In this document: in pieces, positions 1-6,020 of the stretch
How positions within the stretch are numbered: the first letter of the stretch is position 1
Layout of the letters: every line of letters starts with the position of its first letter
IMG/VR virus record: IMGVR_UViG_3300030116_005764
Coordinates: 1-20,203 of that record
Length of the DNA stretch: 20,203 nucleotides
Source of the DNA: a virus
Strand: one strand, 5' to 3'
Made by a program: the position numbers and the translations under genes
The notes under the pieces: generated by a model
What the model was told of the DNA's origin: nothing
What the model saw: the letters and a program-made list of their open reading frames with translations, nothing else
Database searches by the model: none

Positions 1-644
1 TGGGTAGGGTGTGGTAGGATTACCATATTTGATTGACAAAGAGGGTTGAAGTTATTGAATGAAGCGAATAGGGAAGCCCATATCCATGCACCGGGAGTTA
101 CAGTAATATCTTCAGGCCAATCCTCTTCTTTGTAGTGGTCTTGCATGACAAAATCATACGTTCTTAGAACACCCACGTTTTCTACTGTAGGTAGAACGTC
201 TTGTGCAATCATCCAACTCCTCTTCACACCGAGGTCTAAGAGAACCTTGATGATTGACGAATACATGGGGTACATATAGAGCCAGTTAAAGGCATCGTCA
301 TGGCCTTCGCCATCATTTATCGAAGTGGGATGCACATAGTTTACTCTCAGTACGAAAACTCTCACGTTATCGCTATCTCTCATTTCGTACAAATGCCACT
401 CAGGAAATAGAGGGTTCGGTATGCTATTGAACGCAGGTACAGTCTGCAACTTAGAGTAAATCCTTGCGACCAACTTTGGTTCCTCCCCCAAGAATCCCAT
501 CATACTTGCGAAACCAGCCCAACCTTCTTCGTGTTGCACGAATACGATAACGTCGCTATCTTCTTTTTTCAACCACGCATCATGTGTCCAGACGAAATCT
601 GTTTCGTCTACCCTCTCTATTCTTGCCCCTTGCGCCCGCGCCAT
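1..644 (-). CDS. Hypothetical protein, C-terminus outside the window; probably a late/structural gene
   Basis: An open frame of 214 codons runs leftward from an ATG at 642-644 and leaves the window without a stop. It begins MARAQGARIERVDETDFVW and continues as an ordinary mixed globular sequence (blocks such as DVIVFVQHEEGWAGF, NWLYMYPMYSSIIK, VTPGAWIWASLFASFNN). No catalytic motif or membrane segment is evident and I do not recognise the family. It is the first gene behind a 149-bp regulatory region that recurs in front of the portal gene, so by inference it is expressed with the virion genes. A PAC2-like fold was considered but there is no diagnostic motif. Coding status is secure; function is unknown. 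Confidence 0.8.
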   Translation of the reverse strand, partial: MARAQGARIERVDETDFVWTHDAWLKKEDSDVIVFVQHEEGWAGFASMMGFLGEEPKLVARIYSKLQTVPAFNSIPNPLFPEWHLYEMRDSDNVRVFVLRVNYVHPTSINDGEGHDDAFNWLYMYPMYSSIIKVLLDLGVKRSWMIAQDVLPTVENVGVLRTYDFVMQDHYKEEDWPEDITVTPGAWIWASLFASFNNFNPLCQSNMVILPHPT

Positions 645-693
645 ATCACATCGCCTTCTCTAATGCTTATTAATTTGATTCCTTGACTTTTCC

Positions 694-842
694 TACAAAA
701 TTAAAAAACCGTGATACTCCGAGCCTATCCCTATTTTGTTTTATTTCTTCAAAGGTATTTTTTGTTTAGGTTCCAATAAAATCTCTTTGAACAATTGAAA
801 GAATTAACAAAACCGTGATATTGCGAACCATTTATTTTTTCT
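694..842 (-). promoter_or_regulatory. 149-bp late-type promoter region, copy A (inverted copy of 17736-17884)
   Basis: Read leftward, this stretch aligns without gaps over 149 nt to 17736-17884 read rightward. Shared blocks include AGAAAAAATAAATG, TTGTTCAAAG, TTGAAGAAAT and AGTAY followed by a T-rich tract. It contains two modules 104 bp apart: GTTCGCAATATCACGGTTTT (828-809) and GCTCGGAGTATCACGGTTTT (724-705). Each is followed by an AT-rich tract that could act as a TATA element. The downstream gene starts at 644. At its far end an ATTTATTTTTT box (830-840) points the opposite way, into the 3' end of the neighbouring leftward gene. Confidence 0.75.
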
Positions 843-848
843 TGGGCC

Positions 849-1787
849 TCATGCAAAGGATTGAAGGAATAGAGAATATCTTTCTCTCTCCAGACTATTC
901 CTTTGTTTGAATGTCAGATTGGAGGGGTATCCTACGTGTCTTGTGTTAGTAAACGTTCTCAGTACGTGTGGGGTGAGGTAGTCTTCGCTGTCTACAAATC
1001 GTTGGTTCAGTTCAACCAAAGAGTCAATGCACTCATCGACTTTCTCTATGATTTTGTCGGCCTCTACGCTATCCCATGACCCAGTAAAGGATACCGGATT
1101 GCAAGGTTGCATTATGATATTCTCGCCAGCATGGTATCGAGCGCACATAGTAAATGTCTTTGCTTGTTGAGTCAGTTCTAACTCGCAGTTATCCCAAGAC
1201 ATGACTACTCTTCTATGCCATGAGGGTCTATTGGAAGACTTGTATTTTGCCCCAACTAACGACTCTCCTGGCACTCTCTCTTGCACGTATGCTACCAAGG
1301 GTTCGTAGCCCATGTAGGTCACAGTACTACTCTCTTTTCGCACATCATGTATGACCAAGTTTCCCTTCTCATTCTCCTTGGCACCGAACATAAGTGTGTT
1401 ATCATTGTTTTTCAGTATGTCTCTAAGAAAAGTCAGCGGCACAAACGTTTGGATGATACCCTTGAAGTCCTCAAAAGATAATCTCTCAGGAAATAGAATC
1501 TCGTTTACAAATTTGTGGAATACAGATAGATTTAGTATGGCGAAATCATACTTTCCTATTCTTAGGATTACCACAGGTTTCATCCTTCTTGCCGTACTCC
1601 CTCTTGTCTGTGAGGGTGTGAATCTCCTTACTTTTCTAAAGGCATCGCAATACACTGGCTCGATTTCGCTTGCGTTTATCTCGATATTCCGAGTAGCCTT
1701 AGCGTCGTTCTCAGGATGGTTATCGCCAGCATTATCTAACCATTTGGAAATCAGTTCCATGTCCGATGGAAACTCACTCCTCTTCAT
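849..1787 (-). CDS. Hypothetical protein, 312 aa, last gene of the early operon
   Basis: A 312-residue soluble protein beginning MKRSEFPSDMELISKWLDNA. It has no membrane segment and no obvious zinc or nucleotide-binding motif. It is Arg/Lys-rich in places (TRGSTARRMKPVVILRIGKY near residues 61-80) and has a tryptophan-containing central part. The ATG overlaps the end of the upstream gene by 14 nt. A second ATG at residue 10 lies after a GAGGAG purine tract and is an alternative start. It is the largest gene of the small-gene cluster and its last member before the late-type regulatory region. I do not recognise the family. Confidence 0.85.
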   Translation of the reverse strand: MKRSEFPSDMELISKWLDNAGDNHPENDAKATRNIEINASEIEPVYCDAFRKVRRFTPSQTRGSTARRMKPVVILRIGKYDFAILNLSVFHKFVNEILFPERLSFEDFKGIIQTFVPLTFLRDILKNNDNTLMFGAKENEKGNLVIHDVRKESSTVTYMGYEPLVAYVQERVPGESLVGAKYKSSNRPSWHRRVVMSWDNCELELTQQAKTFTMCARYHAGENIIMQPCNPVSFTGSWDSVEADKIIEKVDECIDSLVELNQRFVDSEDYLTPHVLRTFTNTRHVGYPSNLTFKQRNSLERERYSLFLQSFA

Positions 1788-2100
1788 GGGACTTCACCGT
1801 TGCCTTTTTCATGGTGGCGAATCTATCTTTCACGAAACCTTGTGGCCTACCATTCTCTACTTTGACAATCAAGCCGTGACCGTCATTGATGTAAATCCAA
1901 CCGGAGTCAGACTCAATCAATTCTCGTATTCTATCTTTGTCAGAATCGGGGAGACTCTTGGCTCTCATTAGTAGCATATCCTCGTCTACCTTTTCGTGGC
2001 CTATGCGAACATGGTCTCTCCTGTCGAGCAAATGCTCTTGCTTGTAGAAGACTCCGAAAAAGAAGTCGTAACTCGTTCTACCATCAGTACCAGTACCCAT
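1774..2100 (-). CDS. Hypothetical protein, about 108 aa
   Basis: Start chosen at the ATG at 2098-2100, which overlaps the upstream TGA by one base (TGATG); a TTG one codon earlier is possible. The N-terminal half contains an aromatic run (YDFFFGVFYKQEHLL). The C-terminal half has SDKDRIRELIESDSGWIYIN followed by a short beta-rich stretch (GLIVKVENGRPQGFV), suggesting a small alpha/beta fold. It ends in an acidic tail (HEEE), as do many neighbours, because GAGGAG near the stop doubles as the ribosome-binding site of the next gene. No family recognised. Confidence 0.8.
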   Translation of the reverse strand: MGTGTDGRTSYDFFFGVFYKQEHLLDRRDHVRIGHEKVDEDMLLMRAKSLPDSDKDRIRELIESDSGWIYINDGHGLIVKVENGRPQGFVKDRFATMKKATVKSHEEE

Positions 2101-2393
2101 CAACCATCAATCTCCCATGAACAATCAGTTTCAATCTCTCTCTCACAATGTCTGCACCGCACAGTCAAGGTAACATGAACGTTAGTACCATCAACATCGA
2201 CATCGGTATCTCTCCCATGTAGGTCGCACATCGTATGAAAATGCTCCCATTCGCATTCGCACTCTTCTTGCTCCATCTCAGGTTGTGGTAAATCTACCAT
2301 GTGGTTGCCCTCCTTTCTCCTCATGTCATCGCCAACTAATGTGTGTTTATATTTCTTTCTATGCATCAATGCCCAGTACAAATGTGGGTTCAT
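2100..2393 (-). CDS. Small Cys-rich putative zinc-binding protein, 97 aa
   Basis: Begins MNPHLYWALMHRKKYKHTL; the ATG overlaps the upstream stop as ATGA. The C-terminal half is rich in Cys and His: an ECECEWEHFHTMC segment, then RCRHCE and a final C near the end. This fits at least one zinc ribbon with CxxC as one half. No longer catalytic domain is present. It lies directly downstream of a winged-helix-like gene and may be translationally coupled to it. The zinc assignment is from the motif; the biological role is unknown. Confidence 0.82.
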   Translation of the reverse strand: MNPHLYWALMHRKKYKHTLVGDDMRRKEGNHMVDLPQPEMEQEECECEWEHFHTMCDLHGRDTDVDVDGTNVHVTLTVRCRHCEREIETDCSWEIDG

Positions 2394-2749
2394 TGTGCGC
2401 CTCCTCGGTACTTCGGCTTCTCTTTGTTGCCGATTTGATTGGGGTAATGAATATCCAGTTTCTCTATGTTACGCCACTTTTTCTTATCCAGACCTATCCA
2501 TGTGCGAAAGGATTCCCAGTTCTTGAGTTTGTAAGTAGTGGGGTATTTGTCGTTTCTCTCTATGCCATGCGCCCCAAGAATCAAATTAGAGATGCTCCCT
2601 GCATTGTTGAGGTATCTCCTCGTTTGCCTGTACTTAGCAAGCCTATCTGCTATCTCTGCGCTGGTGAGTGGCTCTTGTGCTTCTCTTAGGATGCAACCCA
2701 CGAAGAAGCGAGTCTTGGCGTGTCTCCTTAGTTTACCCTCTTCTCTCAT
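2390..2749 (-). CDS. Winged-helix-like DNA-binding protein, 119 aa
   Basis: Begins MREEGKLRRHAKTRFFVG. Residues about 15-70 (FFVGCILREAQEPLTSAEIA, then a basic YRQTRRYLNN helix and GSISNLILGAHGIER) follow the pattern of a winged helix-turn-helix: helix, the LTSAEIADRL helix, a recognition helix rich in Arg, and a wing. The C-terminus is basic (KKKWRNIEK ... KEKPKYRGG). It overlaps the 39-aa gene upstream by 17 nt. A transcriptional regulator is the natural guess, for example of the early-to-late switch, but no ligand domain is seen and the target is unknown. Confidence 0.8.
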   Translation of the reverse strand: MREEGKLRRHAKTRFFVGCILREAQEPLTSAEIADRLAKYRQTRRYLNNAGSISNLILGAHGIERNDKYPTTYKLKNWESFRTWIGLDKKKWRNIEKLDIHYPNQIGNKEKPKYRGGAQ

Positions 2750-2852
2750 TGTAGACCCTCCAAGCCATATCTTCTAAGTCTTTGCACCATTCGCAGATAG
2801 TCTGACCGACCAAAGCAGGTCTCTCTCGACAGTCTACGCACAAAGTTTTCAC
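2733..2852 (-). CDS. Mini zinc-ribbon protein, 39 aa
   Basis: GTG start in a GTGA overlap with the upstream stop. The 39 residues start MKTLCVDCRERP and contain a second pair, ICEWCKDLED, giving the classic CxxC-x11-CxxC zinc ribbon with almost nothing else. It ends inside the next gene. Support comes from the overlap architecture and the exact knuckle spacing. Known analogues in phages are small host-interaction or regulatory proteins; no specific role can be assigned. Confidence 0.72.
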   Translation of the reverse strand: MKTLCVDCRERPALVGQTICEWCKDLEDMAWRVYNERRG

Positions 2853-3016
2853 TCCTCTTCCTCCAATAATTCTGAGTAAATGGTCATACCAAAGTCATAA
2901 CCCCGCTTGTAGTAATGACCGCCTGGTTGGTCTCTAATGTGACCAGCGATGGCATCATACACACCTTCTTTGAAAGATGCGAAGTCCACCTCTAATGTCG
3001 GTTCTCTTACGTTCAT
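2849..3016 (-). CDS. Hypothetical small protein, 55 aa
   Basis: Starts MNVREPTLEVDFASFKEGVY at an ATG that overlaps the upstream TGA as ATGA, and ends in an acidic LLEEEE tail whose codons supply the GGAGGAAGAGGAG ribosome-binding tract for the next gene. It is probably a short helical protein. No motif recognised. It is supported mainly by the unbroken chain of overlapping starts and stops around it. Confidence 0.72.
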   Translation of the reverse strand: MNVREPTLEVDFASFKEGVYDAIAGHIRDQPGGHYYKRGYDFGMTIYSELLEEEE

Positions 3017-3159
3017 TCGCTCATCTCCAAATGCCCAACGTAATACTTACCTTTTATCTTGACTCGGATTCTATAGTTTTCGGCATACTTAGTTGTCGCC
3101 TCTTGTTTCCATAGGCTGATTATTTCTATATCGTCATCATCGGGGTTGAGAATCTCCAT
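3013..3159 (-). CDS. Hypothetical small acidic/basic protein, 48 aa
   Basis: I place the start at the ATG at 3157-3159 because it follows a GAGGTG ribosome-binding site by a few bases and overlaps the TAA of the preceding small gene (TAATG). A longer frame back to 3261 is open but has no such signal. The protein begins MEILNPDDDDIEIISLW and ends in a beta-like basic stretch (YRIRVKIKGKYYVGHLE), suggesting a tiny beta-barrel or OB/SH3-like piece. Family unknown. Confidence 0.72.
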   Translation of the reverse strand: MEILNPDDDDIEIISLWKQEATTKYAENYRIRVKIKGKYYVGHLEMSE

Positions 3160-3296
3160 TAGAACACCTCGGTGCCACAGGTAGGGAGGGAGGCGAAAAC
3201 GGGGAAGAACGAACAAAAACCCCTTACTCCTTTGTCGGATCTGGAAGCATGACGATTGCAACTCCCTACCATGTGACTCTTACTTGCTGACATCAT
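3159..3296 (-). CDS. Possible small protein, 45 aa
   Basis: An ATG-ATG pair overlapping the upstream TGA (ATGA) opens a 45-codon frame ending in TAA that itself overlaps the next ATG. The sequence (MMSASKSHMVGSCNRHASRS, then a hydrophobic GFCSFFPVFASLPTCG segment) is low in complexity and unremarkable. It is retained because its start and stop fit the operon exactly. The composition alone would not have convinced me, and a non-coding spacer remains possible. Confidence 0.45.
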   Translation of the reverse strand: MMSASKSHMVGSCNRHASRSDKGVRGFCSFFPVFASLPTCGTEVF

Positions 3297-3862
3297 ATCA
3301 GCCCCAATGTTTTGAGGTACGCGGTCTTCTCATCATCGCGTGGCTCCTCTTCTCTCTCTTCGTGCCACCAATCGGGCCAAGAGGTAAGACGGTATCGTAC
3401 ACCGCCCTTGGAATTCGGTTTCTCTCCCCTGTAGTATGCTCGGTACGCAACCACAGGGTCTTCGTGCTTGTACTCATCGGGCATGGCTTGGGCGAAAGGA
3501 GTCAGTTCTCCTTCGGGTAGTAGGTGGGCCATCTTACCCATTTGTATGATAGGGTTGTGGCATGAGTGTCTCTTTCCAACGAATCGGCGCGTGTACTCTT
3601 CGCACAGCCCAAGGCCGTGCTTGTATAACCACATGAAGTTAGCACGATTTCTTGTGGCCCAGATTGTGCATGGGTGATTGGGGTACCCGCCTCGGTACGG
3701 CGTACCTTTTTGGGTGAGGGGCATCATGTCGGGAGTCGCACCATTGACTACGCAAGCCGAAGCCAACATCTGGGCAGACTCTACAGCCATCTTTGGTAGT
3801 CGAACATCATCGACATACGAAGCGGCGATGTGTGGGTCTTGGTCAAGCACAAAAATATTCAT
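3293..3862 (-). CDS. Phage-type conserved 'MNIF.LD' protein, possible pyrimidine-dimer glycosylase-like, 189 aa
   Basis: The N-terminus MNIFVLDQDPHIAASYVDD followed by LPKMAVESAQMLA matches a pattern widespread in phage genomes (MNIF.LD...AA...D...KM..ESAQML). It is followed by the usual NHPCTIWATRNRANFMWLYK segment and an AMPDEYKHEDPVVAYRAYYR block. In my memory these proteins are usually annotated as hypothetical or as pyrimidine-dimer DNA glycosylase-like; I cannot verify the latter from the sequence. Length is typical for the family. It sits directly after a MazG-like gene, suggesting a nucleotide/DNA-maintenance pair. A GAGTGAG purine tract precedes the ATG. Confidence 0.75.
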   Translation of the reverse strand: MNIFVLDQDPHIAASYVDDVRLPKMAVESAQMLASACVVNGATPDMMPLTQKGTPYRGGYPNHPCTIWATRNRANFMWLYKHGLGLCEEYTRRFVGKRHSCHNPIIQMGKMAHLLPEGELTPFAQAMPDEYKHEDPVVAYRAYYRGEKPNSKGGVRYRLTSWPDWWHEEREEEPRDDEKTAYLKTLGLI

Positions 3863-3871
3863 AATTTCAAC

Positions 3872-4087
3872 TCACTCTTCTTCTTTATCAAGGTTGCCTA
3901 ACTGGCCATTATCGTCTTGTAGACGCTCGATGTAAACCGCGCCGTCAAGCAATTCCTCTTGCAAATGCTGTAGCCACTCTAAGATACTTAAATCTTTTCG
4001 GGCCATCGTAGTCCCATACTTTTTGAGACCAATCTCGGCTCGGTTTCTTATCTTCTCAATCACTCTCTCTTCGTACTTGCTCGTCAT
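3872..4087 (-). CDS. MazG-like small helical phage protein, 71 aa
   Basis: The sequence contains YGTTMARKDLSILEWLQHLQ followed by EELLDGAVYIERL. This is the YGT...R.DL...EWL.H.QEEL.D..VY.ERL signature of a common small phage family related to all-alpha NTP pyrophosphohydrolases (MazG-like), with acidic EExxD residues that would bind Mg2+. At 71 aa it is a minimal one-domain form. If active it would hydrolyse (d)NTPs; many of these small forms are uncharacterised. An AGGCG tract precedes the ATG. It overlaps the upstream gene by 32 nt. Confidence 0.75.
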   Translation of the reverse strand: MTSKYEERVIEKIRNRAEIGLKKYGTTMARKDLSILEWLQHLQEELLDGAVYIERLQDDNGQLGNLDKEEE

Positions 4088-4487
4088 TTTTACGCCTCTC
4101 TATCTCTTGCTTTAAGAATTTTGGATAGTATCTCGGTTGCGTTACGGTTTGCTTACCAGCCTCTATCGGTATCATAATCTCATCCATCGGTTTGATTTGC
4201 CAAATATTTACTTCGTATGAAGAAGAGTAACCAGATGAAACACTTTTGGTTCTTGTAACACCTATTTTCTTGAAGTAAGGGCTGGCACTCAGTACAGAGG
4301 AAAGTTGTCGCTTTGTAGGAATTCTCTTTCTTGTGTAAGTCCGATTGTATCTTCGCTCGTAGTCATTTTTCATACGAAAGATTGCTTCATCCAAAGTGAA
4401 GCCGTCTAACCACAGTCCTTCTTCGTGTTGCTTTTGAACCAGTGTGTAAAGGTTGTGATTCAACAGCACATTCCCACCTCTTGGCAT
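4056..4487 (-). CDS. Hypothetical basic protein, possible winged-helix, 143 aa
   Basis: Start set at the ATG at 4485-4487 (MPRGGNVLLNHNLYTLVQKQ), because a GAGGTGG ribosome-binding site lies just upstream; the frame is open to a GTG at 4502. It is basic, with LDEAIFRMKNDYERRYNRTY, then RIPTKRQLSSVLSASPYFKK resembling a helix-turn-helix/wing in DNA-binding proteins, a Ser-rich loop and a basic C-terminus (QEIERRKNDEQVRRESD). It is plausibly a nucleic-acid-binding regulator. The family is not recognised. Confidence 0.78.
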   Translation of the reverse strand: MPRGGNVLLNHNLYTLVQKQHEEGLWLDGFTLDEAIFRMKNDYERRYNRTYTRKRIPTKRQLSSVLSASPYFKKIGVTRTKSVSSGYSSSYEVNIWQIKPMDEIMIPIEAGKQTVTQPRYYPKFLKQEIERRKNDEQVRRESD

Positions 4488-4498
4488 AGTCGTCCACC

Positions 4499-4612
4499 TC
4501 ACACGTTGCTTATAACACCTACGAACACAATGAAAGCAAGTAATGCTGACCCAACTCTTAGGCCAGTAGCAGTAAAGTGGTGATAGTCGAATGGCTCATC
4601 ATCTATTATCAT
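4499..4612 (-). CDS. Tiny single-pass membrane protein, 37 aa
   Basis: An ATG overlapping the upstream stop (ATGATAATAG) opens 37 codons. The N-terminus is acidic (MIIDDEPFDYHHFT) and the C-terminal part is an uninterrupted hydrophobic helix (GSALLAFIVFVGVIS) long enough to cross a membrane. It stops just before the GAGGTGG ribosome-binding site of the next gene. Directly upstream is another tiny membrane protein, so the two may act as a pair in the host membrane (holin-like, superinfection exclusion or channel are all possible). No homolog recognised. Confidence 0.65.
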   Translation of the reverse strand: MIIDDEPFDYHHFTATGLRVGSALLAFIVFVGVISNV

Positions 4613-4692
4613 GCGAACATCAGCCCCATAAACGCTAAGGAAAGTACGCACAGAAGCGTAATCTTCGCGAACAACTTTGTGCTATCTCGCAT
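4609..4692 (-). CDS. Tiny membrane protein, 27 aa
   Basis: The ATG lies inside the end of the preceding zinc-ribbon gene (11-nt overlap). The frame encodes a short basic head (MRDSTKLFAK) followed by a hydrophobic helix (ITLLCVLSLAFMGLMFA) and ends in the ATGA that starts the second tiny membrane protein. It could be a signal-anchor-like micro-protein. Support is the overlap architecture plus the coherent membrane segment. It would be missed by most gene finders because of its size. Confidence 0.6.
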   Translation of the reverse strand: MRDSTKLFAKITLLCVLSLAFMGLMFA

Positions 4693-4906
4693 CTGGCACC
4701 CACTCTCCTATCTCGGTATCACATTGAAAGCAACTCAGCGTATCGGGTGCTTGGAATCGAACCATCCACGAAACACTCAAAGAAGTCTCGCCACAGTTGC
4801 GCCAGTTGGGGCATTTGATACCGGTGTTCTTCTCTCTCTTTTCAGGATGGGAGAACCTCACACGTATGCGCTTTCCACTCACGCCGTGTATCCAACCATT
4901 CCGCAA
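4682..4906 (-). CDS. Zinc-ribbon protein, 74 aa, TTG start
   Basis: TTG start at 4904-4906, a few bases after GGAGGAG; an ATG alternative in this region is lacking. The protein has two Cys pairs, CPNWRNC (residues about 32-38) and CFQC (about 59-62), consistent with one structural zinc ribbon, in a basic N-terminal context (SGKRIRVRFSHPEKREK). It lies between a 111-aa unknown and two tiny membrane proteins. It is probably a small nucleic-acid- or protein-binding factor; no specific role can be given. Confidence 0.78.
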   Translation of the reverse strand: MRNGWIHGVSGKRIRVRFSHPEKREKNTGIKCPNWRNCGETSLSVSWMVRFQAPDTLSCFQCDTEIGEWVPDAR

Positions 4907-4909
4907 AGG

Positions 4910-5245
4910 TCACTCCTCCTCTTGTCGGGCCTTCTCTACGGCTCGCCAGGCTCGATATTCTTCTACGCTCACGAAACCAAGGTCTAACGATATGGCTCGT
5001 ATATTTCGGGAACTCGACATTTTGAGAATGTTGTCTTCTCCACTCACTTCTAACAACTCATCCCAGCATTCCCAGAACTCGTCTTCAGTATCGAAAAGAC
5101 CAAATCTTTCTCTCTTAGAAATCGTGAAGTCGGAATACACAGTACAACCGTACTTTATTTGGTGATGCCCTCGCTCTCGGTATTTCTCTCTAATCTCGTT
5201 CAATCTCCTCGCAAACACATCATCATAATCTTCTTCCAAAGCCAT
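4910..5245 (-). CDS. Hypothetical charged helical protein, 111 aa, first gene of its unit
   Basis: I choose the ATG at 5243-5245 (MALEEDYDDVFARRLNEIRE) over a GTG two codons upstream, because the TTTAAATA box at 5267-5274 places transcription start within a base or two of this ATG, i.e. a leaderless message. The protein is strongly charged and helical, with an acidic DTEDEFWECWDELLEV segment and a C-terminal EEYRAWRAVEKARQEEE helix. No family recognised. It heads the leftward unit that runs down to 849. Confidence 0.82.
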   Translation of the reverse strand: MALEEDYDDVFARRLNEIREKYRERGHHQIKYGCTVYSDFTISKRERFGLFDTEDEFWECWDELLEVSGEDNILKMSSSRNIRAISLDLGFVSVEEYRAWRAVEKARQEEE

Positions 5246-5266
5246 ATTCACCCGTACCCCCTACTG

Positions 5267-5274
5267 TATTTAAA
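5267..5274 (-). promoter_or_regulatory. Archaeal TATA box for the 5245-to-849 unit
   Basis: TTTAAATAC on the transcribed strand, about 26 bp (centre to start) ahead of the ATG at 5245. It overlaps the last bases of the preceding gene, so the unit is promoted from inside a tight gene junction. Unlike the boxes near 6024, 8535 and 10690, it lacks the CAGTAATGGCCAG element upstream. Confidence 0.65.
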
Positions 5275-5275
5275 C

Positions 5276-5635
5276 CTAATTATTGTCCTTCTCAAAGCCC
5301 CAATAAGCACGTGGAATTTTGTCCTTTTCACCCAAAGCCTCTTGTAGAATATCGGTAGCAATCTCTAAGCCCTCAGTCTTACCTACCAAAAAAGAGAGAT
5401 GTGGGTGGTCTTTTCTATTGGCATTAACCAATTTTCCTTTCAGTTTCTTTGCTTCTGCAAAGAGTCGGTCGGCTAAATAACTACCCAATCTATTGATGCC
5501 TATCTTTACCCATTCATTTGAATGCTCAGCATCATACGTGCTATCGACACCCCAATCTTTGACTTCGTTTCCATACTGGAAAACCTTGACGGGTCTACCA
5601 GTCTCGTCGCACTCTATTCTAATCGTCAATTTCAA
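5276..5635 (-). CDS. Hypothetical protein, 119 aa, TTG start
   Basis: The frame begins TTG AAA TTG within the end of the upstream gene (17-nt overlap), after a GGAGTGA ribosome-binding tract, giving MKLTIRIECDETGRPVKVFQ. The N-terminal 30 residues look like a beta hairpin; the remainder is helical (LGSYLADRLFAEAKKLKGKL, TEGLEIATDILQEAL). No motif is diagnostic. It ends the three-gene unit started by the promoter at 6024. Confidence 0.8.
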   Translation of the reverse strand: MKLTIRIECDETGRPVKVFQYGNEVKDWGVDSTYDAEHSNEWVKIGINRLGSYLADRLFAEAKKLKGKLVNANRKDHPHLSFLVGKTEGLEIATDILQEALGEKDKIPRAYWGFEKDNN

Positions 5636-5876
5636 TCACTCCTATCTCACACTCTCTTCGGTGTAGTATAATCGAGTATCTCGCGAAACCACCGATGACA
5701 CCTCGGTACATCCACTTCGCGTTGTGTGGGTAGCCCCAATCATTCATCTCAGCATCGGGTATTTCGGCCCTTGTCGGTAGATTCATCAGTTGAGTTTTGG
5801 TGAAACTCTTTTGGTGGTGTACGCAAGTGCATTTTCTCGCGTCTTCTCTAAAGCATAATTGTCTAACCATATTCAC
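5619..5876 (-). CDS. Hypothetical Cys/His-containing protein, 85 aa
   Basis: GTG start at 5874-5876 in a GTGA overlap with the upstream stop; an ATG two codons later is the alternative. The N-terminus carries C...C.CVHH (QLCFREDARKCTCVHHQKS), a possible metal site. The rest is a mixed small domain with several aromatics (NDWGYPHNAKWMYRGVIGGF). Function unknown. Confidence 0.75.
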   Translation of the reverse strand: MNMVRQLCFREDARKCTCVHHQKSFTKTQLMNLPTRAEIPDAEMNDWGYPHNAKWMYRGVIGGFARYSIILHRRECEIGVIEIDD

Positions 5877-5998
5877 TCTTCCTCTTCAATTTCCGTTATG
5901 TGGTCAATGAATTCTTTGTCCTTCATCGCCAGCATGGCATTCACGAAGTCCCACTTATCAATAGCGACCATTACTATTCTCAATTCGTATGTTTTCAT
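5873..5998 (-). CDS. Hypothetical small protein, 41 aa, leaderless
   Basis: Begins MKTYELRIVMVAIDKWDF, with a beta-strand-like N-terminus, a helix and an acidic EIEEEE tail. The ATG at 5996-5998 sits at the predicted transcription start of the TATA box at 6021-6028, so the mRNA should have no leader. Its TGA overlaps the next GTG. The promoter geometry, identical to that of the 8510 gene, is the strongest support for this short frame. Confidence 0.75.
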   Translation of the reverse strand: MKTYELRIVMVAIDKWDFVNAMLAMKDKEFIDHITEIEEEE

Positions 5999-6020
5999 GT
6001 ATTCCCCTCTTATGTCAAAG

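Noticed and set aside
1-644. PAC2-type proteasome-assembly-chaperone assignment for the left-edge gene
   Set aside because: Only a vague resemblance in overall pattern; no diagnostic motif, so left as hypothetical.
1351-1971. Rightward 206-codon frame opposite the 312-aa gene
   Set aside because: Antisense shadow crossing the junction of two well-supported leftward genes; no promoter or ribosome-binding site.
3897-3914. ACTGGCCATTATCG resembling the early promoter element
   Set aside because: It lies inside the coding sequence of the MazG-like gene, differs after CCATTA, and has no TATA box at the 10-bp spacing.
4740-4765. tRNA T-arm-like sequence (GGTTCGATTCC on the minus strand)
   Set aside because: Within the zinc-ribbon gene and without an acceptor stem or anticodon arm around it.
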